A stretch of 64,000 nucleotides of DNA from Methylorubrum zatmanii (GTDB lineage: Bacteria; Pseudomonadota; Alphaproteobacteria; Rhizobiales; Beijerinckiaceae), in the NCBI RefSeq assembly GCF_014845115.1, contig NZ_NKUI01000002.1:20670-84669 (forward strand). The letters are read 5' to 3'. The position numbers were made by a program, and so were the translations under genes. The notes beneath the pieces are model-generated. The model saw only the letters and a program-made list of their open reading frames with translations, was not told where the DNA came from and made no database searches. Of the stretch, positions 17,555 to 26,192 are shown in pieces; position 1 is the stretch's first letter, and every line of letters begins with the position of its first letter.

Positions 17555-18118
17555 ATGGCGCTCGCCCTTCGGCGCGACCCCGGCATGCGGGTGGCGGAGT
17601 ATCAGGCCTGGGTCGCTGACCGGCCCGATGAGGAACGCTGGGAGCTGATCGACGGCGAGCCGCTCCTGATGGCGCCGCAGAGCGAGCGGCATCAGCTGAT
17701 CGTGCTGAATTTGACCCGCAGGCTCTCCGATATGGTTCGGGGCCGTGGCTGCCGTGCCATTCCCGGCATCGCCGTGCCGAGCGACACCATGGACACCTTC
17801 GCGCCGATCCCGGATGTGGTGGTGCGCTGCGGCCCGCCGCTGAAGGACGGCTATGCCCGCGATCCCATTCTGGTGGCGGAAGTGCTCTCGCCCTCGACCA
17901 TGAGCCGGGATCGCGGCCTCAAGACCGATTTCTATCTCGGCATCGCCTCGCTCCGCGTCTTCCTGATCGTCTATCAGGACGAGCCGCGCGTCGAGGTCTG
18001 GCGGCGCGGTTCCGAGGGCTGGAGCTTCGGCGCCCATACGGTCGGCGACGTGGTCGAGCTGCCTGAACCCGGCGGCCGCTTGGCCGTTGCCGACATCTAT
18101 GACGATATCGCCTTCTGA
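17555..18118 (+). CDS. Uma2 family endonuclease (DUF820)
   Basis: 187 residues with the restriction-endonuclease-like DUF820/Uma2 fold: RWELIDGEPLLM at the N-terminal strands, the catalytic acid in PIPDVVVRCG, VAEVLSPST with its Glu, and the Lys in DRGLKTDFY. Such genes occur in many copies in cyanobacteria and some alphaproteobacteria; their role is unclear and some are near transposons. It is a tandem paralogue of the frameshifted copy 72 bp upstream, sharing most motif positions. The last bases overlap the start region of the next gene. Confidence 0.88.
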   Translation: MALALRRDPGMRVAEYQAWVADRPDEERWELIDGEPLLMAPQSERHQLIVLNLTRRLSDMVRGRGCRAIPGIAVPSDTMDTFAPIPDVVVRCGPPLKDGYARDPILVAEVLSPSTMSRDRGLKTDFYLGIASLRVFLIVYQDEPRVEVWRRGSEGWSFGAHTVGDVVELPEPGGRLAVADIYDDIAF

Positions 18119-18485
18119 CGACGAACCCGCGCGGGACCCCGCCTTGCCCCATTTCGAAGACTACTATGCCAACAAGCTGCGCGGCACGCTCGGGGTGACC
18201 GACGCCGAATCCGTGCTCGATCTGCGCGGGACCAACCGCCCGACCGCGGAAGCGTCGCTCACCGACATGCTGGAGCGCAGCCGCTTCGCCAAGGGCAAGA
18301 CCGTGGCGATCCGCCTCGATCCGCCGCCGGAGGGCGGGGGCGAGACCCTGTTCCAGCCGGTCGGGCGCCAATTGCTCGATGCCAAGCGCCGGGGCTGGAT
18401 CGAGCGGCTGCAGACGCTTCCGGCCCAGGATGGGCTCGGTTTCTACGTCTCTTTGGCCGGCAAGCCTGATCGCGAGCGCGACTGA
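18099..18485 (+). CDS. Small Smr-like domain protein
   Basis: 128 residues from the ATG at 18099, which lies inside the 3' end of the Uma2 gene (20-base overlap); a TTG at 18087 is an alternative. ESVLDLRGTNRPTAEASLTDML is close to the LDLHG-start motif of Smr (MutS2 C-terminal) domains, and GKTVAIRLDPPPEGGGETLFQPVGRQLL resembles the middle, although the usual GxG loop is altered. It may be a divergent Smr nuclease or RNA-binding protein. Overlap suggests co-translation with Uma2. Confidence 0.65.
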   Translation: MTISPSDDEPARDPALPHFEDYYANKLRGTLGVTDAESVLDLRGTNRPTAEASLTDMLERSRFAKGKTVAIRLDPPPEGGGETLFQPVGRQLLDAKRRGWIERLQTLPAQDGLGFYVSLAGKPDRERD

Positions 18486-18490
18486 CCGGC

Positions 18491-19342
18491 ATGGCCTGGA
18501 GCCGGAACGACAACGCGTTGGAGCATCTCGCCCGCCTCGGTTACGGGGCGCGCGGCTTCGTCTACTGCGTCGTGGGCGCGCTCGCCCTGCTCGCCGCCCT
18601 CGGCCAGGGCGGTTCGGCGGGGGACAGCAAGAGCGCCCTGCGCGCGGTGCTCGGCGGCCCGTTCGGGGTCGTGATCGTCGGGCTGATCGCCCTCGGTCTG
18701 GCGGGCTTCGCCCTGTGGCGCCTCGTGGAGGGCGTGACCGATGCGGACCGTCGCGGGCGCTCGCCCAAGGCGCTCGCCGTACGGGGCGCCCACCTGATCA
18801 GCGCCGTGATCTATGCCGGCCTCAGCCTCACTGCGGCCCGGCTCGCCTTCGGCATCGGCCGCGCCTCCGCCGGTGGCGACGGGGTGCGCGATTGGACCGC
18901 GTGGCTGCTCGATCAGCCCCTCGGCCCTTGGCTGGTCGGGATCGTCGGTCTGGGGATCGGCGGCGCCGGTTTCGGCTACGCCGCCAAGGCCTGGAAGGGC
19001 CATGTCACGGAGCGCCTGTCCCTTCCGGCGGGCTCCGAGCGCTGGACCTGCCATCTCGGCCGCTTCGGCTACGCAGCGCGGGGGCTGGTGTTCCTGATGA
19101 TCGGCGGCTTCGTGCTCGCCGCCGCCTGGACCCAAGCCTCCTCGGAGGCGACCGGCCTGTCGGGGGCCTTCGCCGCCCTGCGGGCGCAGCCCTATGGCTG
19201 GGTGCTGCTCGCCATCGTCGCCGCCGGCCATTTCGCCTTCGGCGCCTTCGGCCTGATCCAGGCCCGCTACCGCCACATCGATGCCCCGGATCTCGGCGAT
19301 GCCGATGAAGCCGTCGCGAAGGCGATGCACCCGTCGCGTTGA
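18491..19342 (+). CDS. DUF1206 family membrane protein
   Basis: 283 residues with six transmembrane segments in three internally repeated pairs. Each repeat begins with a similar phrase: LARLGYGARGFVYCVVG, then VRGAHLISAVIYAGLS, then LGRFGYAARGLVFLMIGG, which defines DUF1206. It starts six bases after the Smr-like stop, so the two are likely co-transcribed. Function unknown; inner membrane location is expected from the hydrophobic segments. Confidence 0.9.
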   Translation: MAWSRNDNALEHLARLGYGARGFVYCVVGALALLAALGQGGSAGDSKSALRAVLGGPFGVVIVGLIALGLAGFALWRLVEGVTDADRRGRSPKALAVRGAHLISAVIYAGLSLTAARLAFGIGRASAGGDGVRDWTAWLLDQPLGPWLVGIVGLGIGGAGFGYAAKAWKGHVTERLSLPAGSERWTCHLGRFGYAARGLVFLMIGGFVLAAAWTQASSEATGLSGAFAALRAQPYGWVLLAIVAAGHFAFGAFGLIQARYRHIDAPDLGDADEAVAKAMHPSR

Positions 19343-19442
19343 CATCGTTCCGGGCGGCGCCGATACCGCCCCCGCCTGGAGCGTCGGCCTTCCGCCGAAA
19401 AGCGGTCTCCCTCGTTCGGCCGATGCTCTGACACAAAGCACC

Positions 19443-21404
19443 ATGCAGAAGCGCACCCTCAAGACGGCGGTGATGGTCGTCCACGATCTCGCCGCCACCG
19501 CGGCGGCCGTGGTGCTGACCTTCGTCTTCCGCTTTCAGGACGAGGCCCTGGCCGAGCGTCTGCACGCCCTGCCGCTGCTCCTGCCGCCCTTCCTGGCCTA
19601 TGCCGGGCTGATCTACGCGTGGTTCCGGCTCTACCGCACCAAGTGGCGCTTCGCCTCTCTGCCGGATCTCGCCGGCATCGTGCGGGCCGCCAGCGTGACG
19701 GCGCTGACGCTGCTCGTGCTCGATTACGTGCTGGTCTCCTCGAACCTCTACGGGTTCTACTTCTTCGGCAAGGTCGCCATCGCCCTGTACTGGGTGCTGC
19801 AGATTTTCCTGCTCGGCGGGCCGCGCCTCGCCTTCCGCTACCTGAAATATGCCCGCTCCCGGCAGAGCCAGGCCCGCGCCGCCACCACGCCGACCCTGCT
19901 GCTCGGCCGCGGCGCCGATATCGAGGTCGTGCTGCGGGCGATCGAAGCCGGCTCGGTCAAGCGGCTGTCGCCCAAGGGCATTCTCTCGCCGCGGGCGGAC
20001 GAGGCCGGCCAGATGATGCGTGGCGTGCCGGTGCTCGGCGGTTTCCGCGATCTGGAGCGGGTGGTGGCGGATCTGGCCGGGCGCGGCCTGCCTGTGCGCC
20101 GGCTGGTGGCGACACCGAGCGCGCTCGCGCCCGAATCCGAGCCCGACGACCTGATCGCCCGCGCCCGCCGCCTCGGCCTGCCGCTCGCCCGGGTCACCAG
20201 CCTCGGTGAGGGGATGCGCGACGCGGAGCTGGCGCCGCTGGAGATCGAGGATCTGCTGCTGCGTCCCACCGTCGCCATCGACCGGCCGCGCCTCGAACAT
20301 TTCCTGGCCGGCGCCCGGGTGGTCGTGACCGGCGGCGGCGGCTCGATCGGCTCCGAGATCTGCGCCCGGGCGATCGCCTTCGGCGCCGCGGCGCTCCTCG
20401 TGATCGAGAATTCCGAGCCGGCCCTCCACGCCGTGCTCAACGGACCGGCCCTGCTCCATGCGGAAGCCGAGGTCGCGGGTGCGCTCGCCGACATCCGCGA
20501 CCGCGAGCGCCTGCACGCGATCATCCGCGACTTCCGCCCGACCTACGTCTTCCATGCCGCCGCGCTGAAGCAGGTGCCCTATCTCGAACGCGACTGGGCC
20601 GAGGGCATCAAGACCAACGTGTTCGGCTCGATCAACGTCGCCGAGGCCACGGTGGCGGCGGGGGCCCGGGCCCTGGTGATGATCTCGACCGACAAGGCGA
20701 TCGAGCCGGTGTCGCAGCTTGGCGTCACCAAGCGTTTCGCGGAGATGGTGGCCCAATCCCTCGATGCGGAGCGGAGCGGGCCGGAGGCGACCCGGCTCAT
20801 CGCCGTGCGCTTCGGCAACGTGCTGGGCTCGGCCGGCTCGGTGGTGCCGGTGTTCAAGGCGCAGATCGCCCGAGGCGGCCCGGTCACGGTCACCCATGCC
20901 GAGATGGTGCGCTACTTCATGACCGTGCGCGAGGCCTCCGACCTCGTGCTCACCGCCGCCTCCCACGCCGATGCCGAGGGCCGGAGCGAGACGGGGGACC
21001 AGCGCGCGGCGGTCTACGTGCTCAAGATGGGCCAGCCGGTGCGGATCCACGATCTCGCCGAGCGGATGATCCGGCTCGCGGGCTTCGAGCCGGGCGAGGA
21101 GATCGAGATTCAGGTCACCGGCGCGCGGCCGGGCGAGCGGCTCAACGAGATCCTGTTCGCGAAGGAGGAGCCGCGCGTGACGCTGGACGGCATCGACGGG
21201 GTGATGGCGGCCAAGCCGGTCTTCGCCGACCGCGCCGTGCTGGACGGCTGGATCGCCCGCCTGCACGCGGCGGTGGCGGCCGGTGACCGCGCGGCGGCGG
21301 ACGCCGTGTTCGAAGAGGCGATTCCCGGGTTCCGCGAGCGGGCGCGCAGCGTGCCGAAGACCGACCTTTCCACATCGCCAGAGGTGGTCATCCCGGCTGC
21401 TTAG
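19443..21404 (+). CDS. Nucleotide-sugar 4,6-dehydratase/epimerase, CapD/PglF/WbpM type
   Basis: 653 residues from the ATG at 19443 (MQKRTLKTAV). Residues 8-115 hold four membrane segments, then a cytosolic CoA-binding-like domain, then the extended SDR domain with VVVTGGGGSIGSEI around residue 297. It dehydrates UDP-sugars such as UDP-GlcNAc for surface polysaccharide synthesis. The catalytic TDK is present (ISTDKAIEP); the residue where short SDRs have Tyr is Leu (SQLGVTKR), in line with the PglF/WbpM group that has Met there. It ends convergently, 72 bp from the next gene; epimerase and glycosyl-phosphate transferase genes nearby fit one pathway. Confidence 0.92.
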   Translation: MQKRTLKTAVMVVHDLAATAAAVVLTFVFRFQDEALAERLHALPLLLPPFLAYAGLIYAWFRLYRTKWRFASLPDLAGIVRAASVTALTLLVLDYVLVSSNLYGFYFFGKVAIALYWVLQIFLLGGPRLAFRYLKYARSRQSQARAATTPTLLLGRGADIEVVLRAIEAGSVKRLSPKGILSPRADEAGQMMRGVPVLGGFRDLERVVADLAGRGLPVRRLVATPSALAPESEPDDLIARARRLGLPLARVTSLGEGMRDAELAPLEIEDLLLRPTVAIDRPRLEHFLAGARVVVTGGGGSIGSEICARAIAFGAAALLVIENSEPALHAVLNGPALLHAEAEVAGALADIRDRERLHAIIRDFRPTYVFHAAALKQVPYLERDWAEGIKTNVFGSINVAEATVAAGARALVMISTDKAIEPVSQLGVTKRFAEMVAQSLDAERSGPEATRLIAVRFGNVLGSAGSVVPVFKAQIARGGPVTVTHAEMVRYFMTVREASDLVLTAASHADAEGRSETGDQRAAVYVLKMGQPVRIHDLAERMIRLAGFEPGEEIEIQVTGARPGERLNEILFAKEEPRVTLDGIDGVMAAKPVFADRAVLDGWIARLHAAVAAGDRAAADAVFEEAIPGFRERARSVPKTDLSTSPEVVIPAA

Positions 21405-21475
21405 TAGACGCTCGTTCGGAAGCCGGACCGAAGGGTTGCCCCGAAAGGTGAACTTCCGGCTTTCGCAACGCTGCT

Positions 21476-22033
21476 TCAGCCGACCGTTTTGCGCTTCAAG
21501 AACCCGATTGCTGAAGACATGACGGCTCCTGTGGTGCCGGCAACCTCGGAAACCGTGTTCAGCGCCGTCGTCCCAAACCCCGCTTCGGGAGGGGTCTGGG
21601 CTAATTCTTGTACGACTACTTCGGCTCTGACGCGATGGGCCGCGAGTTGAATCACCCGTCGATCATTTTCCATCAGGGCCGCGATGCCGATATCGGTCAT
21701 CGCGACGAGAGACGCTCCATCGCAAAAGCGAACCTCGATCAGCGCCTTCTGCTTGGGTCCGCTGTCGAGTGCATCGAGACCAGCCCCAAGTGCCGAGGCG
21801 GCCACATTGACGGGCGTCGACAAATCGAGCTGCTGTGCAAGGGCCAAACCTCCACGCAAGCCGCCCAGCATCTGACCGATTGTCGATTGTTTCTCGCCGA
21901 CGCCGCCGTGCACGACGATCTCCGCGATCGTTTCAGCACCACGATCCGGCATCCCGGGCAGCTTGAAGAGCCCCGTATCATACTCGCCGCTGCCCCGACC
22001 GCATTCGCCGGCTACGATCGTCAGGTCCGCCAT
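21476..22033 (-). CDS. Hypothetical protein, orphan
   Basis: 185 residues from an ATG at 22033 (MADLTIVAGECGRGSG). The middle is Gly/Ala-rich (QMLGGLRGGLALAQQLDL, VAASALGAGLDAL), followed by a predicted beta segment KALIEVRFCDGASLVAMTDIGIAALM and a hydrophobic Gly/Ala tail. The overall plan resembles small bacterial proteins with a beta domain around a glycine-rich hydrophobic hairpin, but I do not name a family. Its base composition is less GC-rich than the neighbours, and it interrupts the polysaccharide genes, hinting at later insertion. Confidence 0.65.
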   Translation of the reverse strand: MADLTIVAGECGRGSGEYDTGLFKLPGMPDRGAETIAEIVVHGGVGEKQSTIGQMLGGLRGGLALAQQLDLSTPVNVAASALGAGLDALDSGPKQKALIEVRFCDGASLVAMTDIGIAALMENDRRVIQLAAHRVRAEVVVQELAQTPPEAGFGTTALNTVSEVAGTTGAVMSSAIGFLKRKTVG

Positions 22034-22164
22034 GTCAGGACTTCTCGTGGTTCGAGCTAGGGTTGTATAATCCTCTTTGCGTTGAAGCCACGAAGCACGG
22101 AATGGACGTGGTTTCACAGCAACCGCTTTGGCAGGACGCGTGACAGGTCTGCAACAGGAGGGCT

Positions 22165-23091
22165 TCAGCCGTTCTCTCCCCGCGCCAGCGCCGCCAGTCC
22201 CTCCCGCGTCTCCTGTGCCGGGCGCCAACCCAGGGCCGTCAGCCCCTCGGCGCGGGCGATGAGCGAACCGGCAAGGCGGTCGAAGCTGGCCTCTCGGCCG
22301 GTGGCGCGGCAAGCGAGCCCGATCAGCGGGACCGGGCAGGGCAGCAGGCCGGGATTCCGGCCGAGACCGGTGCGCAAGGCAGACATCATCTCGGGCAGGG
22401 TCAGCGGGTCGGGATCGGCCACGATCAGCGGCCGCTTCAGGGGGCTTGGCGACTCCAGGACCGTGACCACCGCCTCCGTCAGGCTCTCGAGCGAGACCAG
22501 CGAGCGGCGTCCCGTCAGGCTCGCGAGCGGCAGAGGGTAGGGCGAGCGGGCGAGGCGGAGCAGCGCCGCCATGTTGCCCTTCACCCCCGCGCCGTAGACG
22601 AGCACCGGGCGGAGCGCCACCCAGTCGAGGCCGATCTCGGCCAGCGCCTGCTCCGCCGCGAGCTTGGAGCGGCCATAGGCGTCGGTCGGGGCCGGCGCGT
22701 CCGTCTCCGACAAGGGGGAAGAGGCGCTCGGGCCCGATTGCGCGCGGATCGAGGACAGGAAGACGAAGCGTCCCACCTTCGCCCGCTGCGCCGCCTCGGC
22801 GAGATGCCGGGTGGCCTCGGTGTTGGAGCTGCGGAAATCGTCCTCCGGCGCGCCGGACATGGCGTGGGCGAGGCCGGCGGAATGGACCACGGCATCGGCC
22901 CCGGTCAGAGCCGCCGCCATGTTCATCGGCCGGGCGAGGTCGCCCACCACCGCGCCGCTGGCCCCTTCCGGCACCTCCACCGGCCGGCGCAGCAGCACCC
23001 GCACCCGGTAGCCTCGGGCCGAGAGCGCCCGCAGCAGGTGGCGCCCGATGAAGCCCGTCGCCCCCGTCAGCGCGATCAGCTTTCCGCTCAC
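22165..23091 (-). CDS. NAD-dependent epimerase/dehydratase (extended SDR)
   Basis: 308 residues starting at a GTG directly after the stop of the glycosyl-phosphate transferase gene. The Rossmann motif is LTGATGFIGRHLL and the catalytic pair is Tyr and Lys in DAYGRSK, with Ser in VFLSSIRA. It likely reduces or epimerises a nucleotide sugar or lipid-linked sugar. WbpV/RmlD-like proteins next to WecA-type transferases reduce the 4-keto sugar before it is loaded on undecaprenyl phosphate, which suits the context but is inferred. Confidence 0.88.
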   Translation of the reverse strand: MSGKLIALTGATGFIGRHLLRALSARGYRVRVLLRRPVEVPEGASGAVVGDLARPMNMAAALTGADAVVHSAGLAHAMSGAPEDDFRSSNTEATRHLAEAAQRAKVGRFVFLSSIRAQSGPSASSPLSETDAPAPTDAYGRSKLAAEQALAEIGLDWVALRPVLVYGAGVKGNMAALLRLARSPYPLPLASLTGRRSLVSLESLTEAVVTVLESPSPLKRPLIVADPDPLTLPEMMSALRTGLGRNPGLLPCPVPLIGLACRATGREASFDRLAGSLIARAEGLTALGWRPAQETREGLAALARGENG

Positions 23092-24099
23092 TCACAGCCC
23101 CTTCACGCGCGGCCGCGCGAAGCGGCGCAGCAGCCAGCCGACCAGCCCCGCCGCGAGGGCGAGGCAGGCCAGCGTGACCGCCGGGCGCGGCCAAAGCAAG
23201 GTGGCACCGGCCAGCCCGGCCAGCCCGACCTGTACGGCGAAGACGGAGCCGACCACCTCGGAGACCGGGAAGCCGTTGACGGTGGCCACTTGGTAGAAGT
23301 GGCTGCGATGGGCCTGCCACACCTTCTCGCCGCGCCGCAGGCGCCACAGCAGCGTCAGCGTCGCGTCGGCGAGGGGATAGAGGGGCAGGATCACGGCGGC
23401 GGCCAAGCCGCCCTCGGTGGCGAGGCGGAACAGCAGCCACGCCACGATCAGGCCGAGGGGCAGCGAGCCGACATCCCCCATGAACAGGCGCGCCACCGGA
23501 CGGTTGAACGGGGCGAAGCCGAGGAGGCCGCCGAGCAGGGCGCCCGCGACGAGGGCCGGGGCCGGGGCAAAGGCGCCGACGAGGCCGAGGAGGGTGAGAA
23601 AGGCGGTCACCGGCACGAACTCGGCCAGCGTCATCCAATCGAGCCCGTCCATGAAGTTGACGAGGTTGACGAACCACAGGCCGGCGAGGACCGCGACACC
23701 CCGTTCCAGCCAGAGCGGCATCTCGGGCAGAAGCCGGCCCTCTGTCGCGATCACCAAGGCGGCGACGGCCCCCGCCTGGATCACGAGCCGGAGGGAGGCC
23801 GGCAGGGGGCGGATGTCGTCGACGGTGCCGACACCGGCGAGCACGAGGGTGGCGAGCATGAGCGCCGGCCATTCGGCGCCGCCGGGCGCCACGCCGCCCG
23901 GCAGGGCCAGGAGCCCCGCGACGGCGAGGGTGGCGGCGATGATGGCGATGCCCCCGCCCTGGGGCGTCGGCACCCTGTGGCTGGATCGGGCGTTCGGCCG
24001 CGCCAGGGCATAACGCTGGAGCAGGGGCTTCAGCGCCACGATCAGCCCGGCGGATAGGAGCCCTGCCAGGGGCACGGCGAGGAGGGGGGCGAGGCTCAT
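23092..24099 (-). CDS. WecA/MraY-type undecaprenyl-phosphate sugar-1-phosphate transferase
   Basis: 335 residues from the ATG at 24099 (MSLAPLLAVP), with about ten transmembrane segments. The GT4-family catalytic motifs are present: VGTVDDIRPLP, NLVNFMDGLDW (NxxNxxDG) and FMGDVGSLPLG. It transfers a sugar-1-phosphate from a UDP-sugar to undecaprenyl phosphate as the first step of O-antigen or capsule repeat assembly. The next gene (epimerase) begins one base after its stop. Sugar specificity is unknown; WbpL-like UDP-FucNAc/QuiNAc transferases have such an SDR partner. Confidence 0.9.
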   Translation of the reverse strand: MSLAPLLAVPLAGLLSAGLIVALKPLLQRYALARPNARSSHRVPTPQGGGIAIIAATLAVAGLLALPGGVAPGGAEWPALMLATLVLAGVGTVDDIRPLPASLRLVIQAGAVAALVIATEGRLLPEMPLWLERGVAVLAGLWFVNLVNFMDGLDWMTLAEFVPVTAFLTLLGLVGAFAPAPALVAGALLGGLLGFAPFNRPVARLFMGDVGSLPLGLIVAWLLFRLATEGGLAAAVILPLYPLADATLTLLWRLRRGEKVWQAHRSHFYQVATVNGFPVSEVVGSVFAVQVGLAGLAGATLLWPRPAVTLACLALAAGLVGWLLRRFARPRVKGL

Positions 24100-24160
24100 C
24101 GGGGCGCCGGAAGGGCAGGGGAGACGAAGGATGGCGTGCGGATCGGCGGATCGGACCATC

Positions 24161-24283
24161 CCATCCATGCCCTCATCCTGAGGTGCCGCGAAGCGGCCTC
24201 GAAGGATGGTCCAGGATTCGCGCGGGGTCTGGATGATCCTTCGAGGCCCGCTGGCGCGGGCACCTCAGGATGAGGGGGGATGG
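24161..24283. repeat. Large imperfect palindrome (probable dispersed repeat)
   Basis: Left arm from 24161 and right arm ending at 24283 are imperfect reverse complements. Shared blocks are CCATCC, CCTCATCCTGAGGTGC and GCGGCCTCGAAGGAT-like on the left against their complements on the right (GGATGG, CACCTCAGGATGAGG, ATCCTTCGAGGCCCGC). It folds into a long hairpin between purN and the sugar-phosphate transferase gene. Short palindromes of this kind are scattered in Methylobacterium-type genomes. Confidence 0.7.
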
Positions 24284-24303
24284 ACGACTCGTCGAACGAT
24301 ATC

Positions 24304-24963
24304 TCAGAGCGAGAGCAACGCATCTTCCGCCGCGCGGGCGCGCTCGGCGAAGCGCACGCGCCCGCCGTCCAGCACCGCGCCGCCCGAAGCGATCAGCGCC
24401 ACGGCCTGGGGGTAGAGCCGATGCTCCTGCACGATCACCCGGGCGGCGAGGCTGTCGGCATCGTCTCCGGGCAGAACCGGCACCGCCGCCTGGGCGACGA
24501 TGGGCCCGGCATCGAGTTCGGGGACGACGTAATGGACGGTGCAGCCGTGCAGGCGCATGCCCGCTTCCAGCGCCCGCTCATGGGTGTGCGTGCCCTTGAA
24601 CAGCGGCAGCAGGGAGGGATGGATGTTGATCATCCGCCCGCTCCAGGCCTCGACGAAGGCATCGGTGAGGATGCGCATGAAGCCGGCGAGCACGATCAGC
24701 TCGATGCCGGCGGCGTCGAGTTCCGCCTGGAGCGCCGCGTCGAAGCGCGCCCGGTCGGGGAAGGCCTTGTGATCGACGGCCCGCGCCGGGATCCCCGCGG
24801 CCTGCGCCCGTGCGAGACCGGCGGCGTCGGGGCGGTTCGAGAGCACGAGCACGATCTCGGCCGGGTAATCGGGGGCGCGGGCCGCCTCGATCAGCGAGAC
24901 CATGTTCGAGCCGCGTCCCGAGATCAGGATCGCGACCCGCTTCTTCGCAACCGGAACGGTCAC
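24304..24963 (-). CDS. purN: Phosphoribosylglycinamide formyltransferase
   Basis: 219 residues. It formylates GAR with 10-formyl-tetrahydrofolate in purine synthesis. Visible are [12 protein letters not shown] at the N-terminus, and the catalytic Asn, His and Asp in [13 protein letters not shown] and [10 protein letters not shown]. The start is a GTG whose GTGA overlaps the purM stop, so it is translationally coupled. A large palindrome downstream may terminate the operon. Confidence 0.96.
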   Translation of the reverse strand: MTVPVAKKRVAILISGRGSNMVSLIEAARAPDYPAEIVLVLSNRPDAAGLARAQAAGIPARAVDHKAFPDRARFDAALQAELDAAGIELIVLAGFMRILTDAFVEAWSGRMINIHPSLLPLFKGTHTHERALEAGMRLHGCTVHYVVPELDAGPIVAQAAVPVLPGDDADSLAARVIVQEHRLYPQAVALIASGGAVLDGGRVRFAERARAAEDALLSL

Positions 24964-26027
24964 AGCGCCAGATGCCCCGTGAAGGTCACCGGCTCCGCGC
25001 CCCGCTCGGTGATCTGCCCGAGCCGGACCGGCGCCTCGCCCGCCTCGGTGAGCGCGTCCGCCACGGCTTCCGCCGCGTCGGAGGCGACCACCACCACCAT
25101 GCCGATGCCGCAGTTGAAGGTGCGCAGCATCTCCGCCTCGGCCACGCCGCCCTCGCGCGCCAGCCAGCCGAAGACCGGCGGCACGGCGAAGGCCGCGAGG
25201 TCGATGTCGATGCCGACGCCCTCGGGCAGGACGCGGGGGAGGTTGTCGGGGAAGCCGCCGCCGGTGATGTGGGCGAGCGCCTTGATGCCGCCGGCCCGCT
25301 TCAGGGCGGCCAGCAGCGGCTTCACGTAGATCCGGGTCGGCTCCAGCAAAGCCTCGCCGAGGCTGCGGCCCGGCGCGAACGGCGCTGCGGCGTCCCAGGA
25401 CAGGCCGGTCTTGGCCACGATCCGCCGGACCAGCGAGAAGCCGTTCGAGTGGACGCCGGAGGAGGGCAGGCCGAGCACGACGTCGCCGGGCAGGATGCCG
25501 GGGCGGGGCAGCAGGGTGCCGCGCTCGGCCGCGCCCACCGAGAAGCCGGCGAGATCGTAATCGGCGCCGTCATAGAGGCCCGGCATCTCGGCGGTCTCGC
25601 CGCCGATCAGGGCGCAGCCTGCCTGCCGGCAGCCCTCGGCGATGCCGCACACGATCTCCGCGCCCACCCCCGGCACCAGCTTGGCCGTCGCGTAATAGTC
25701 GAGGAAGAACAGCGGCTCGGCGCCCTGCACGACGATGTCGTTGACGCACATCGCCACGAGGTCGATGCCGATCGTGTCGTGGCGCCCGGTCTCGATGGCG
25801 ATCTTCACCTTGGTGCCGACGCCGTCATTGGCGGCCACCAGGATCGGATCCTTGAAGCCGGCCGCCTTGAGGTCGAACAGGCCGCCGAAGCCGCCGATCT
25901 CCGCATCCGCTCCCGGCCGGCGCGTGGAGCGCACCAGCGGCTTGATGGTCTCGACGAGCGCGTTGCCCGCATCGATGTCGACGCCCGCCTGCGCGTAGGT
26001 GAGCCCGTTCCCGTCCTGCGCCGTCAT
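24960..26027 (-). CDS. purM: Phosphoribosylformylglycinamidine cyclo-ligase
   Basis: 355 residues. It closes the imidazole ring to form AIR. The PurM/AIR-synthase features are [46 protein letters not shown] and [16 protein letters not shown]. It overlaps purN by four bases. The divergent permease gene starts 165 bp upstream, so promoters of both lie there. Confidence 0.96.
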   Translation of the reverse strand: MTAQDGNGLTYAQAGVDIDAGNALVETIKPLVRSTRRPGADAEIGGFGGLFDLKAAGFKDPILVAANDGVGTKVKIAIETGRHDTIGIDLVAMCVNDIVVQGAEPLFFLDYYATAKLVPGVGAEIVCGIAEGCRQAGCALIGGETAEMPGLYDGADYDLAGFSVGAAERGTLLPRPGILPGDVVLGLPSSGVHSNGFSLVRRIVAKTGLSWDAAAPFAPGRSLGEALLEPTRIYVKPLLAALKRAGGIKALAHITGGGFPDNLPRVLPEGVGIDIDLAAFAVPPVFGWLAREGGVAEAEMLRTFNCGIGMVVVVASDAAEAVADALTEAGEAPVRLGQITERGAEPVTFTGHLAL

Positions 26028-26192
26028 CGCCGCCCCGTCGTCCGGTTCTGTCTGGTCATGGAGAAATCCGCTGCCACATCGCGCCGCGAATGGCCACTGT
26101 CCCGTGCGCAGGCGGCCCGCTCTAGCACAGCATCATGGGCCGCCGCCCGCCGCAAGATCGCTTCGCCTTGACCCGGAAGGCCGCGCTTCCCA

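Noticed and set aside
21476..23872. 798-residue ORF that would fuse the orphan with upstream coding
   Set aside because: The first 600 residues are out-of-frame shadow of the epimerase and sugar transferase genes; only the last 185 residues read as a protein.
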